Shown here: one piece after another, positions 34,870-45,202 of the stretch | Position numbering within the stretch: the stretch's first letter is position 1 | How the letters are laid out: each line of letters opens with the position of its first letter | Assembly: GCA_963693085.1 (NCBI GenBank) | Contig: OY856413.1 | Location: 466,991,879-467,055,878, forward strand | Origin: Alisma plantago-aquatica | Taxonomy: Eukaryota; Streptophyta; Magnoliopsida; Alismatales; Alismataceae | Length of the DNA stretch: 64,000 nt | Reading direction: 5' to 3' | Notes under the pieces: generated by a model | What the model saw: only the letters and a program-made list of their open reading frames with translations | Told to the model about the DNA's origin: nothing | Databases searched by the model: none | Translations under genes and position numbers: made by a program

Positions 34870-36021
34870 GTAAACTATCTTTTTCCATGAAGAACGATAG
34901 ACCAATTTTTATTTGTCGGGTCATCAATATAGAATACTTTTTTTTCTTGGTCTGCCATGACGAATGGCTCATCTTTCTCACCAATCTTTTCAAAATTCAC
35001 TAATTTGAAACCTAGCTCATCCACTAAAACTCCTTTATTGTTTTCAACCCAATTACACCTAAAGATAGAAACTCTAAAATTTGTATAGTCCAATTCCCAT
35101 GTCCTCAATGATGTCGTAATATGACATCTCAGCTTCACGTGGTCTTTTATCTTTGGCACTAGAAAAATACAATGAACAAGCTTGAACAGTGACCCCACTA
35201 TTTCAGACTACACTACTTTCATCGTCATGCTTTGTGTAGTATGAAAATCTGTTTATGTCATAACCTTTGTATGACATGACATCCATTTTTGGCTTATAGG
35301 CGAGCCATTTTATGTTCTCATCAACATTATTCGGTGATTCAGATAGTTGATTAAAGGCTTTCTCTTCAAACCACCTAATAATGTTTGATTATGCTCTCTT
35401 GCAAGCCACATTGAACTGGATCACAGATGATTTCTCTTGATAAGATCATTATGTTATGTGATGTAGCTACTAACTTCATCGATGTTGTGTAAAATATACA
35501 AATGTGCTTGTTCCCACAACTCACAACTGATTCCTTTCACTCGTACTCCTAGAGTTCCTTTGCCACAATAAGATTCAATGTGATGGGAATTTTTTAGATC
35601 GCTAGAAGTTTCATTGTAATTCAAAAAATCATTGCAAAAGTCCATCACCTCCTTAGCCACATAACCCTCAATAATACTCCCTTCAGGATGATAACGATTC
35701 CGAACATCACCTTTAGAAACACTCATGTAGCGTTCAAATGGATACATCCAGTGTAAGAAAATTGGACCCAACCTCACCTTTAAATTTCTCTCCATGCCAA
35801 TACCATTCATTATATCCTTGTATGATCCCATTGCATATGACATGATTCTTAATTTCCTCAATAGTATCAACTTTCAAATTGTTACCACAATTTCTACATG
35901 GACAATAGAACCTATCTATAGGTAGTTTCCTATGTTCCTCAACAAATTTGATAAATTCATCAAGACCTGTGGCAAACTCTGGACTACAACGGTTCTTGAT
36001 AGACATCCCACTTTGATCCAT
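34870..36021 (-). pseudogene. TNP2-like transposase remnant lacking the catalytic domain
   Basis: It starts MDQSGMSIKNRCSPEF (36021). The first about 75 residues are the transposase-associated N-terminal domain, with CPCRNCGNN and HVICNGI and ending near WYWHGEKF. The sequence then jumps directly (about 35780) to PIFLHWMYPFERYMS and EGSIIEGYVAKEVMDFCNDF, which in TNP2 proteins lie after the transposase core. It continues through IKWLAYKPKMDVMSYKGYDIN (read at about 35260-35330), NSGVTVQA and VSIFRCNWVENNKG ... VDELGFKLVNFEKIG to SIVLHGKR (34875). The central transposase_21-type catalytic region of several hundred residues is absent, so this copy cannot make a working transposase. Confidence 0.85.
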
Positions 36022-36144
36022 TTTATAGATCACATTAAAATTAATTATAAAACTAAGCATTTAATATTGATACTATAAGTTGTAAGTTTTTATTGATAGG
36101 AAGTTAATTACTTTAATTTTATACTAAAGTGTACCACCTATCCC

Positions 36145-36370
36145 ATTTTTAAATATTTAATCTCACTAGTAACTATAAAATGTATGTTTTGTTTTAAAGA
36201 AAATTTTAGCAGCATTTCCCCTAAGTTCTCCAAGTACACCGATGTAAATGGCAAATAACCACTCACATATGTACCCAGAGAACAAATGAGGAAATCCTAC
36301 TGAAATTTTCTTCAAAACTAAACATACATTATAAAGTTACATCATAAGTGAGATTAAATATCCAAAAATA
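36145..36370. repeat. Imperfect inverted repeat upstream of the TNP2 remnant
   Basis: The left arm (about 36145-36232: aaatatttaatctcac, ataaaatgtatgtttt, agaaaatttt) pairs with the right arm (about 36282-36370: agaaaattttcttcaa region, aaacatacattataaa, gtgagattaaatat) around a loop of about 50 bases. Arms are about 70-85 bp with mismatches. It could be a small foldback/MITE insertion or a structured promoter part of element D. Confidence 0.7.
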
Positions 36371-37690
36371 GTCCTAGACAGGGGACTATCCAAAGTTTAC
36401 TCCTAATGAGTAAATTTTGAATGGGTTTCTAAGTTAATATATAAATGTATTATTTTCATATTTATATATTAAGTTAAACATCATGCATCAATGATCTCAT
36501 CTACAAACCCTACAGTTTCAATCTGGGACTACACAATTCCTATCCTCATATTTCTAGAGTATATACAATGATTACATATGTGACTGATAATAAAATGTAG
36601 ATATGAAAGAATACATATTTTTATAATTGGTTGGGTTACTAGTCAAATAAAATGGAAAACAATGTATACCTGAACCGTTGAGATGAAAAGGAGAGAAGAT
36701 CGTTTCCAGTGGAAGGCGCGCAGGTGGCAAAGAGCAAGAGGATGACCGCTGAGCGTCGGAGCTTCTACGAGCAAGATGTTTGATCGCTGGTTGCTTGATT
36801 GCCCTGCCGATCAGTTAAAGACCTGCAGTTGAAGAGGCGAGGGTTTAATATATGTGGGCTGAGGAACTTCAAAAAATTTAGGTAAGAAGAAGGCAAATTC
36901 TGGTACTACTCTGGAAAATTGTTTCTCCTTCTCTATCCCTATGTTGGATCTCAGGAATGGGTGAGGCTAACTCTGTGAGGGTTAGGGGTCGACACTAGTG
37001 CCTGGGTGATCCCCGTGACTTCCTAGATAGACGAAAAGCATCAAATAGTAGCAAAATCCTTCTATCATAGCTAAGAGCTGAGAGCACAGGGGAAAAAAGT
37101 AGTAATGGGGAAAGAAAGGAGGAAGAGGCTTGTATCCTCTACATGTCCAGAACACAAAATGAAGCTCATGATAAACTCAAAGAGACCAGATAAGAATTAC
37201 ACATGTGCATATTGGGAGAGTGATGTGGCAGAGACAGTACCTTAATCAGTTGGAGATGGCTGTTCTGGTAGTCGATCTTCTCTGGGGGTGGGGGAGCTTG
37301 TACGGGAGAAGAGTCGGTGCAAGAAGCAAGCTTGCAGTGATGTCGATGGTGGTGGTCGGTGGTAGAGCATCAATGGCAGAGCAGGAAAGTAGAGCGGCGA
37401 TGGTAGAGCAAGAAAGTCGAGCATCGATGGCGGTGGTCGGTGGCGGAGTAAGAAAGTAAAGAGATGCCATAGATGGTGGTTGGGGAGAAGACCCTTGCAA
37501 TGGCGGAGGCCGTCGTCACCGTCCAAGAAGAAAGAATAGCGGTTGGGTGTTGTCATCGTCCAAGCAAGAAAGCGGCAGCTGAAACGCTCACGAGCTCATG
37601 AAATAATAACCAAAGTAGGTAATATAAGAGCAAGGAAGAAAGGAAGAATAGCGGCTCGATCGATAACATAGCTCGTTGACCTTTAGCGAG
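36371..37690. other. 5' region of CACTA element D, non-coding or first exon
   Basis: Sequence between the TNP2 start and the right subterminal repeats. At 37200-37600 it is more GC-rich than its surroundings and contains imperfect repeats of gcatcgatggcggtggtcgg and agagcaagaaagtcgag. A Pro/Leu/Ser-rich minus-strand frame (37242-37556) looks compositional and not protein-like. It may be promoter and 5' UTR, or a captured host fragment. Confidence 0.45.
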
Positions 37691-38760
37691 GGTTTTCTAG
37701 AAAAACTGATCCAAGAGGGTTAAGTGGTGTCCGAACCAGCTATAAGGTTAGGTAAGTTAAAGAACTGACCCTATAAAGTAATAGAGGATTTCTCGATCAA
37801 GATATACGTCGACCGAGAATATTTCAGTTGAGAAAACTGTCGACCAAGAAAGTTCTATCTTAAGCTTCTTAGAGGTCTTCTAAGGTCAGTTATTCCTAAA
37901 AAACTGACCCTATAAAGCAAGGTTTGCTCGGTCGAGAGATTTGTCGACCGAGTAGATTTTGGTCGAGAAAATTGTCGACTAAGAAAGTACTGTCTTAAGC
38001 TTCCCTGAGGATTTCTAAAAAACTAACCCTATAAAGTAAGGTTTGCTTGGTCGAGAAATACGTCGACCGAGACGATTTCAGTCGAGAAAATTCTCGACTA
38101 AGAAGTACTATCTTAAGCTTCTCAGAGGTCTTGTAAGGTCGGTTTTTTAAGAAAACTGACCCAAGAGGTCTTAAATGGTGCCCACATTTTTTTGTAGACA
38201 TATAAGGTCGGTTATTTGGAAAAACTGACCCTATAGATTGAGGTGCGAAGCTAAAATCGAGCAAATTTTCAACGCAGGAAACTTAATTGGTCGGCTTTCT
38301 AATCCCACTGCCTATAAGGTCAGTTATTTTAAGAAAACCAACCCTATAGAGATACACTACAAGGTCGGTTATTTTATGAAAACTGACCCAAGTGGTCTTA
38401 AGTGGTGTCCGCATTTTTTATAGACATATAAGGTCAGTTATTTGGAAAACCGACCCTATAGAGATACACTACAAGATCAGTTATTTTAAGATAACCGACC
38501 CAAGAGGTCTTAAGTGGTGCCCATATTTTTTGTAGACATATAAGGTCGGTTATTTGGAAAACCGACCCTATAGAGATACACTAAAAGGTTGGTTATTTTA
38601 AGAAAACCGACCCAAGAGGTCTTAAGTGGTGCCCGTGCAAAGCCAAAATTGAGCAAATGTTCACCGCGAGAAACTTAATGGGTCAGTTTTTATGATAAAA
38701 CCGATGCAATAGTGTATTAGGTCGGTTATTCTAGTAAAAATGACGCTACATGCAGCGACG
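37690..38760. repeat. Right subterminal repeat region of CACTA element D
   Basis: Same motifs as the left end: aaggtcggttatt with aaaaccgacccta, and copies of the longer gctcggtcgagaaatacgtc block near 37785, 37920 and 38045. From 38200 a unit of about 115 bp (cctatagagatacactacaaggtcgg, then aagaggtcttaagtggtgcccg) is tandemly repeated three to four times. Confidence 0.85.
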
Positions 38761-38784
38761 TTATTGGCCAAAAATGTAGTAGTG

Positions 38785-39250
38785 TGGGCACTGTCTTTTT
38801 GTTTCCTAGGGTTATTAGAAATGCTACATCCCTGTATTTCCTATAAATAGTGGCATGATAGATAGGATTTTGGTTTGTGATTTTGTGAGACCTTTGGACT
38901 AGCTATCATTACCAATAAGGAGAGAGAAGAGATTGTGAAATGCTTGCATGTTTCCAACAAGAAGACTTCTCCTTCCCCACCGGCTATTGGAGCATGACAT
39001 GGAGTTCCCCTCATCTCAGTAGATGATATAGAGATGTAGACACATCAATGGATGCATGGGAAATTTCAACTACATCCTCCTCCATCTATATTTTTTGGAG
39101 CACTGTCACCGACTGTAGTATGCAGAAAAGGTGTATTTCACAATGCTCCTTTCTGATATATCGTTGTTCACGTGATTTGCTTGCGAGAACATGGAAATTA
39201 CAATTTTTTTACTTTTGCTCTACATATCACATCTACATAACCCTACATTT
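38785..39250 (+). repeat. 3' LTR of copia element A, part after the CACTA insertion
   Basis: The sequence resumes with gggcactgtctttttg. A TATA-like box, ctataaatag, at 38841-38850 is followed by a transcript-start-like region and T-rich U5-like sequence. Its position right after the CACTA end and its LTR-promoter look support assignment to A. The exact outer end could not be fixed; 39250 is approximate. Confidence 0.5.
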
Positions 39251-40316
39251 GTAACTTTAGGTAATAGTTTTATTCTTACATTTTCCATGTAAATTATGTT
39301 GACACATTATTATTGGTCACAAAAATCAACAATCAAGATCACATGAGTTCCTTGTTTAATGATAGAATTTATCAAATTTACTTACTATGTTGTCATATCT
39401 ATCCACTCATTTACCCATTTTCTATAGGTCTCAGGTTCATGAATAAAACACCTTTCTCTAGACCTAAGATCATTTGGTATTTAATTACACTTTTATTAGC
39501 CTTTCTCATAACATTCCCTACTGGATATATCACAAATAAAATATTCAATACCACTCATATTGAAAAAAACATTTCTTTTATCTCTCTTGATAAAGAAATT
39601 AGAATCTTTTAATGGGTAACATATTTTATCCAATTCCATATCCAATTTGAAATCCCTATTCAACACCTCTTTTTTTCTTTCAAAGAAGGAGAAAAGGATG
39701 GCTTGTTGCTCAACTTTTCACCATCTCTTCATTCCTTATAATAAATTTTAAATGTTATTCCTTAACTAGACAATCTCATACACAAAATGAATCTCCTATT
39801 TGAGATATACTTATAAACTTCTTAATAGTCAAAGATGTGGACAAAGATAATCTCTTGCTTCCTAGGGATGCCTGGAGGATTTCAAAATTTTGTAAGTCTG
39901 CAACATGTAAGAACACTACATTCCACCAGTAGAAATACTCACAGAATAGAGAAATACACAAGTCTCCTGTAAGGGAAAATCGTAATCTATTTCCTATCCT
40001 AATCTAAAGACAATTCCACTCATGAAATTTCTTAGTGAGCATTGAACCTTCCTACCCTCACAAACATGTAACAATACACCTTCCCATGTCTAACATCACC
40101 ATTTTCCCCTTTTGGCTCTCTTGAAGCTATAGAGGAAGTGCCTTATCTTATTCAGACACTACTAATGCTTGTCTACAAGATCCTTCTTCTAAAACGACGA
40201 TTCCTATACAAAATGTGGATATGGAAATAATTAGGAGGCACCCTTGACATGTAGATCTAGTTGTATAGTTCTAAATATTCATATAACTACTACATTTATA
40301 TCACAAAAGATAAGTG
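39251..40316. other. Unassigned sequence
   Basis: About 1 kb of AT-rich DNA with no recognised repeat family or coding motif. Short open frames here (for example 39313-39612) are low-complexity and hydrophobic and match nothing I recognise. Confidence 0.4.
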
Positions 40317-40321
40317 TTCAG

Positions 40322-41795
40322 TGTTGGATGTATGATGGGATTTAGAGGCGGTGGATAGAGCTAAAACCACTTAAACAAAATTCATTATACCTTCAAGTTA
40401 TATCCCAAAATAATATTGCATATATGAAATGTGAGTGCATATAAACATGCATAGAAAGTGAGAGAGAGATTGAACAAGCATCAAATAACACACATTATTT
40501 ATAGTGGTTCCAAATAGAGGGGTCAATTTCTAGAAATTTCAACCATGTCTCACTCATTATATTACATTATAAGAGTTACAACATATGACCACACTTTTCT
40601 AGGTCATGGGCTAAACTAGCATTACTTTTTAGATCAAGGAGCCAATAACCATTACAAGGGACTTACCTATCCATGACCAAGAGACTTTTGCCTTACCAAG
40701 GACTTACCTACTCTTGCAACAAGTCTTCAACCTTCCTTAAGGACTTACCCACTCTTGAAATGAGTCTTTGGCCTTCAAGGTCTTTCCCGCTCTTGAAGTG
40801 GATCTTCTGCATTTAAGTTCCCCTTCACCAAGGAGAAGATTTTCACCAAGGGACTCCTTCCCTCCTTATTCACCTCTCTTAGCCAAGAGAGAGAATATTC
40901 ATTGTAGAAAGAGAGATTAAGAGGTGGAGGAAGTGATATCCTCACATGATATACATGTAGGACTAGCTCTCTAATAAATCTCCTGCTCACTCTAATTGAT
41001 CTAGCAAGTGATTAAGCTCATGAGAGTGGATGGAGACTCTTTGGAGGCAAATCTCTCTAGATTGTAGTATACATACCTTCATTGTTCTTGGCTAACCTGG
41101 GATAAATCCCAAGGGTTCCTATTTATAGTTGAGGATTCGTCCTAACCATTATAACCATTTAGGATGAATTCTAGACATTTTGGAGAGAATCCAACATATA
41201 TATGTTTCACTTTGAGACTCTCTTGGATGGCTAGTTTTTGTACAGCAAGACTGGCTATCGGTCAAGTTAGGTCCAAGGACAACTTGATTGACATGGATGT
41301 CATTCAAGTTAAGTCCTAGGATAACTCAGCCAATAAGACTCTCTGTCTAGCCAACTAATTTGGTCGACCGAGTTATAGACTGATAAGAAACTCAATAGAC
41401 AAAGGTTTCTATAAATTTGAAAGTCAAGGGTTGTCATCCTATTTACCTAAGGGCAAACTATACTAATAGGACCACCTATCTTGGACTTTGTCAAGTCCTC
41501 CAAAGTGCAATATAATTCATCATAATTAGTTCTATTACACTTATGAGCTTAAAGACAAGTCATATAGTCATTACAAGTGATTTAAATCAAACACCCTAAG
41601 GAGAAAACTATTTGTTCTTCTTGATATTTGTGCTTGCATGACTTGATTTCACCAAATTAGGATGTTCAAGTTTAGGTACGTGGAGTGTGTGTATCTAATC
41701 TAAAATCACTCAAGTAGAAACGTTATACACAAATAAGTAGAATGGTTTAGTCATCATCAAAACAAGGGTTTAGTCAATTTAGACCTAAGTCAACA
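40322..41795 (-). mobile_element. Solo LTR related to element C
   Basis: Read on the minus strand it starts TGTTGACTTAGG and ends CATCCAACA. It follows the order of the C LTR: the gtttagtcaattt/aaacccttgttttgatgatgac start, degenerate hairpin motifs (41240-41390), TATA-like ctataaatagg (minus, about 41119-41131), gtgggtaag-type repeats (40650-40800), and the aagtggttttagctctatcc end. The flanks are ttcag (40317-40321) and ttcaa (41796-41800), a near-perfect 5-bp duplication. No internal region or second LTR is present, so it is a solo LTR left by LTR-LTR recombination. It is clearly more diverged than the two C LTRs are from each other. Confidence 0.85.
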
Positions 41796-41800
41796 TTCAA

Positions 41801-42944
41801 ATCATAAAAATTTCTTATTTACTTGTTCATCTTACATAACAACTACCAATCCACTTGTTAAAATTACAACAATAACTCATGTTGATTATCTAGATCTTTC
41901 TTTCCCATCATCATATCATATGGTTGACTATTTGTTTTAACTACATGATTACCATTATAGATTGATCGCTTAAGTTTTGTCTTGCTCATGTTCAACTATT
42001 TATGTATAATGCATATTAATTGAAACAAGTGAAGTTGTAAGCTTTAAGACCATTAAATACACACACACACACCTAGATCTTGCTTTATCTCACAACTTTT
42101 CCTTTTTACCATTTCTCTATATTCCACGCATCCCATCGCAATCACCTAGAATGAGTCGCTGTCATGAGAAATTGTGAGGAAATTGCAATACCTTTACAAA
42201 CTAGAGAGTGGAAGCTTCATGGTCATCTTAAGTCCTAAAAAACTCACACACTTAACCATGTCTTTCCTTGTTTTACTTCTTCATCAAAAACCAAACTTGA
42301 TATCATTTTTTGGTGATACATGAGTGCCTAACACTTTCTATAGTTGTCATAGAATTGCCTTACCCGACCCCATGTCCATGTTTTCCTTGTCTTATCCTTC
42401 TCCATGTGGATTCATTTTTAGTCTTTTTCATGTTCTCCCTCTGATATAGATTCTTATTTACAATTTCCTTTTTTTTTCTCACAAAATAAAATGGCAACTT
42501 TGATTCCGTAATTGTCATGTTCATTTTATTTTACACCAGTCATACAAGATTATCTTTCCACATATTTTATCAACAAATAAATAGTATGGAGACTCTTATG
42601 AGGAGTTATAAAAATATTAGTGGCTTCATTTTCTCGACTCTCCTTTTCAAATTTGGTTCTCTATAGGGTATCCTTGTTTATTCTCCATTATATTTCTAAT
42701 TTGTTTTCAAAAAGGATGTCTTCAATCATGAGAAACCAGCTTTCTTTTCTTTATGCATTCATGATTGCTTGCTTACATGATTGATTGTTTTGGGAAGGTG
42801 GGGAAGATTGCAAGTTCACCATTTTTCCATACTTTCTCTTTACTTGTCCTATATTTCTTCTTGGGATTGCTTCTAAAAATGTAAAATTTTCACACATGCA
42901 CTTCGTATTACTATAAATATGTGCATATGCAGAACGGGTGCCAA
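41801..42944. other. Unassigned sequence between the solo LTR and B2
   Basis: About 1.1 kb, AT-rich, with a short (ac)n run near 42060. No coding or repeat signature recognised. It ends at the B2 target site cactc (42945-42949). Confidence 0.4.
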
Positions 42945-42949
42945 CACTC

Positions 42950-45191
42950 TGTTGGGTTTTAGGGGAAATAGAGAAGGCAGCAGAATTAAAATTTTCTTCT
43001 CCCAAACACAGAATAAAGGAATTGCGTCAACGTCTATACAGTAGGAAGGATGGTTTGCGGAGGCATACCTTGTCCCAAGGCTTGCTCAGCGACGTTACCT
43101 CATGGCTTGTGCGGTCTTCACCTCCAATCTTGGATGATGTATGAGTAGCTCCTGGTCGCATCGGGACTGACACCTCCTGGTCTCACTGGGACTTTCGGGA
43201 TTGACAACTATCCTCCGAGCGGCAGAAGTCTCCCGCCTATGAAGTAGTCCACACATACCACCTGGAACTCTGATCTCCTTGTTGCACAATGAATCGAAAG
43301 GAGTCACACCCTCATGTCAGCGTACTAGTCACCGAAAGAATCTCCTGCAACCAATCACTGTCTGTAGTTGTCTTTCCCTTGTCGTGTCTCCCTTATGGGG
43401 TAGCACTTGCTCAGGCTCTCTTAGTTACCAAAACCAGAGAGAATTCCAACTTTGTAGAGCAACTGGTGCACTGAGTTGTTGTACCTGAGAAGCCCCCAAT
43501 ACCCCTATATATAGGAGGGTCATGGGACATGGTTTTCCACCCCGGGCAATGCAGGATTAAAGCAAGAGTAGAAGGGTTCGAGATTTTCCACAAAACAACC
43601 AACTATGCCACCTGAACCGATCGTTTCATATGTGTAACTGTCGGTTGGGGAGTTGAGCCGATCAGTTCACACCTCAACCGATTGGTTGGGGCACCTGAGC
43701 CGATCAGTTCACTTCTGAGCTGATCAGTTCGTGATCCTGGTCCAACTCCAATTGACTTTCATATTTGTTTCCAACTAATCAAATATTAATCCTTGTCTAA
43801 ATCGAATTTGTACAAGTGAAACAAATTGTATTTACAAAATAGTCTTATGACTTTCCAAACGATCTCAGTTGGTCAGTTGAGCCGATATGTTCAACCCTTG
43901 AACCGGTCATCTCAGCCTGCCTTGAGTTGATCGATTCATCACATGAGCCGATCGGTTCACCAACCTGAGCCGATCAGATCATCCCATGAGCTGATCGGTT
44001 GGGGTAGCAGACTTATGCAAAATCAGTCAATTGCAGTTTCAATCAATCTGATACTCTAATCAATAGGTCCAACACCTTGAACACTATGATATTGAGCTAT
44101 CAATTAATTGAGTGTTTAATTGAACTACTAAAGTCCTTTAGTAATCAATCTAAACATCTTTTGTGGATAAACTCCTCTTCCAGGTTAAATCCTATGTGTG
44201 TGACCCTGCAGGTCCATTTCACATTAGCAGTGAAAGTCCATAACACTTATGACTTCACAAGAAAAGAGCGGTTCCTAGTCGCACATCAGTGCTACCCAAG
44301 TGAAATAGAAAGTTGGAGAACAACGTTCAATCCTACAATCTGTGAATGGTGTTACAGTGAATGTATAATTCCTTTTTCATTGATATCCCGAATGAACTCA
44401 AGGCATGGAACAATCATCCTGTCAACGTTCATTCACTTTCTTGATCTCAGAGTAGATTGGAGGATATATGTATGACATCAATATCACATACTAATGCACA
44501 CATGCATGCACACGCCTATCTCAATCCTATTCATCAAGTGGCCATGGATATCAAACTCCCTCAGGAGGGACAAATCCCATATCTACCACTCACCCCTCAA
44601 AAGCCCCATGTGTCAAAGCCACCCAATAATCACCTTTATAACAACCCATGTTTTAGGACTGCGTTTGATGATGTCAAAGTGTACCCAACGACATGTGTTG
44701 AGTGTAGTGATTTCAGGTCAAAGAATCACACTCACCACCATCACTGTGAAAACTGACTGTGACTACCATGTCATGGTTCCATGTGTCAAACTCACGGTGG
44801 GTCTGTCTGGTAAACTTGTTCTGTAACAAGTACCTATGTGTTTGGTTTGATATCTACATATCATTACTAATGAGATTCTATCATCAACCAGCACCACAAT
44901 CTAGTCTTGTGTGTCATTGGTGTCTATCTACCTTCCACAATGACATTCGACTAGGGACATAATAAGAATGTACAAACTCTTAGCATCTGTATGATCTCAT
45001 CGTTCAGGTCCTAAACATGAAAGCATACATCATTGAGTATTGTCATTCTCTAGACATTCAATCTGTTTTATCATTATCTCATATGACTGAACCAGAAAGA
45101 ATTGGAAGCTTGCCTTTGATGTTTATCAAATCAATCTTAATGTATCCCACCAATCATCCCATGATTGGCTGTCAGGGCATACATACCAACA
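42950..45191 (-). repeat. 3' LTR of B2
   Basis: On the minus strand it starts TGTTGGTATGTATGCC (45191) and ends CTAAAACCCAACA (42950). It aligns with 49824-52057 and, on the opposite strand, with the B1 LTRs. Motif arrays lie at about 43615-43735 and 43880-44010 and the TATA-like box at 43505-43514. Confidence 0.94.
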
Positions 45192-45202
45192 GACTCCCAC
45201 TT
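45192..45202 (-). other. Polypurine tract of B2
   Basis: The minus strand reads AAGTGGGAGTC, directly before the 3' LTR, as in B1. Confidence 0.8.

Larger units (their letters stand above)
30140..38784 (-). mobile_element. CACTA (En/Spm-type) transposon D, catalytic core deleted
   Basis: The left end is CACTACTAAAATAATGG; the right end, read on the minus strand, is CACTACTACATTTTTGG. CACTA ends are diagnostic. About 1 kb at each end is filled with repeated aaggtcggtt ... aaccgaccc motifs. The genes are on the minus strand: a TNP2-like remnant (34870-36021) and a spliced second gene (31400-34563). I could not find a matching 3-bp target duplication (cga at left, tgg at right). The element splits the 3' LTR of copia element A, whose TATA box and remainder follow at 38785. 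Confidence 0.9.

Noticed and set aside
37242..37556. Pro/Leu-rich 104-codon minus-strand frame
   Set aside because: The composition comes from local imperfect repeats and another frame on the same strand is equally open. No domain.
30137..38787. 3-bp target duplication for the CACTA element
   Set aside because: The flanks read cga and tgg. They do not match, so no duplication is claimed.
39313..39612. 99-codon frame in unassigned DNA
   Set aside because: Low-complexity hydrophobic sequence with no recognised family and no gene signals around it.
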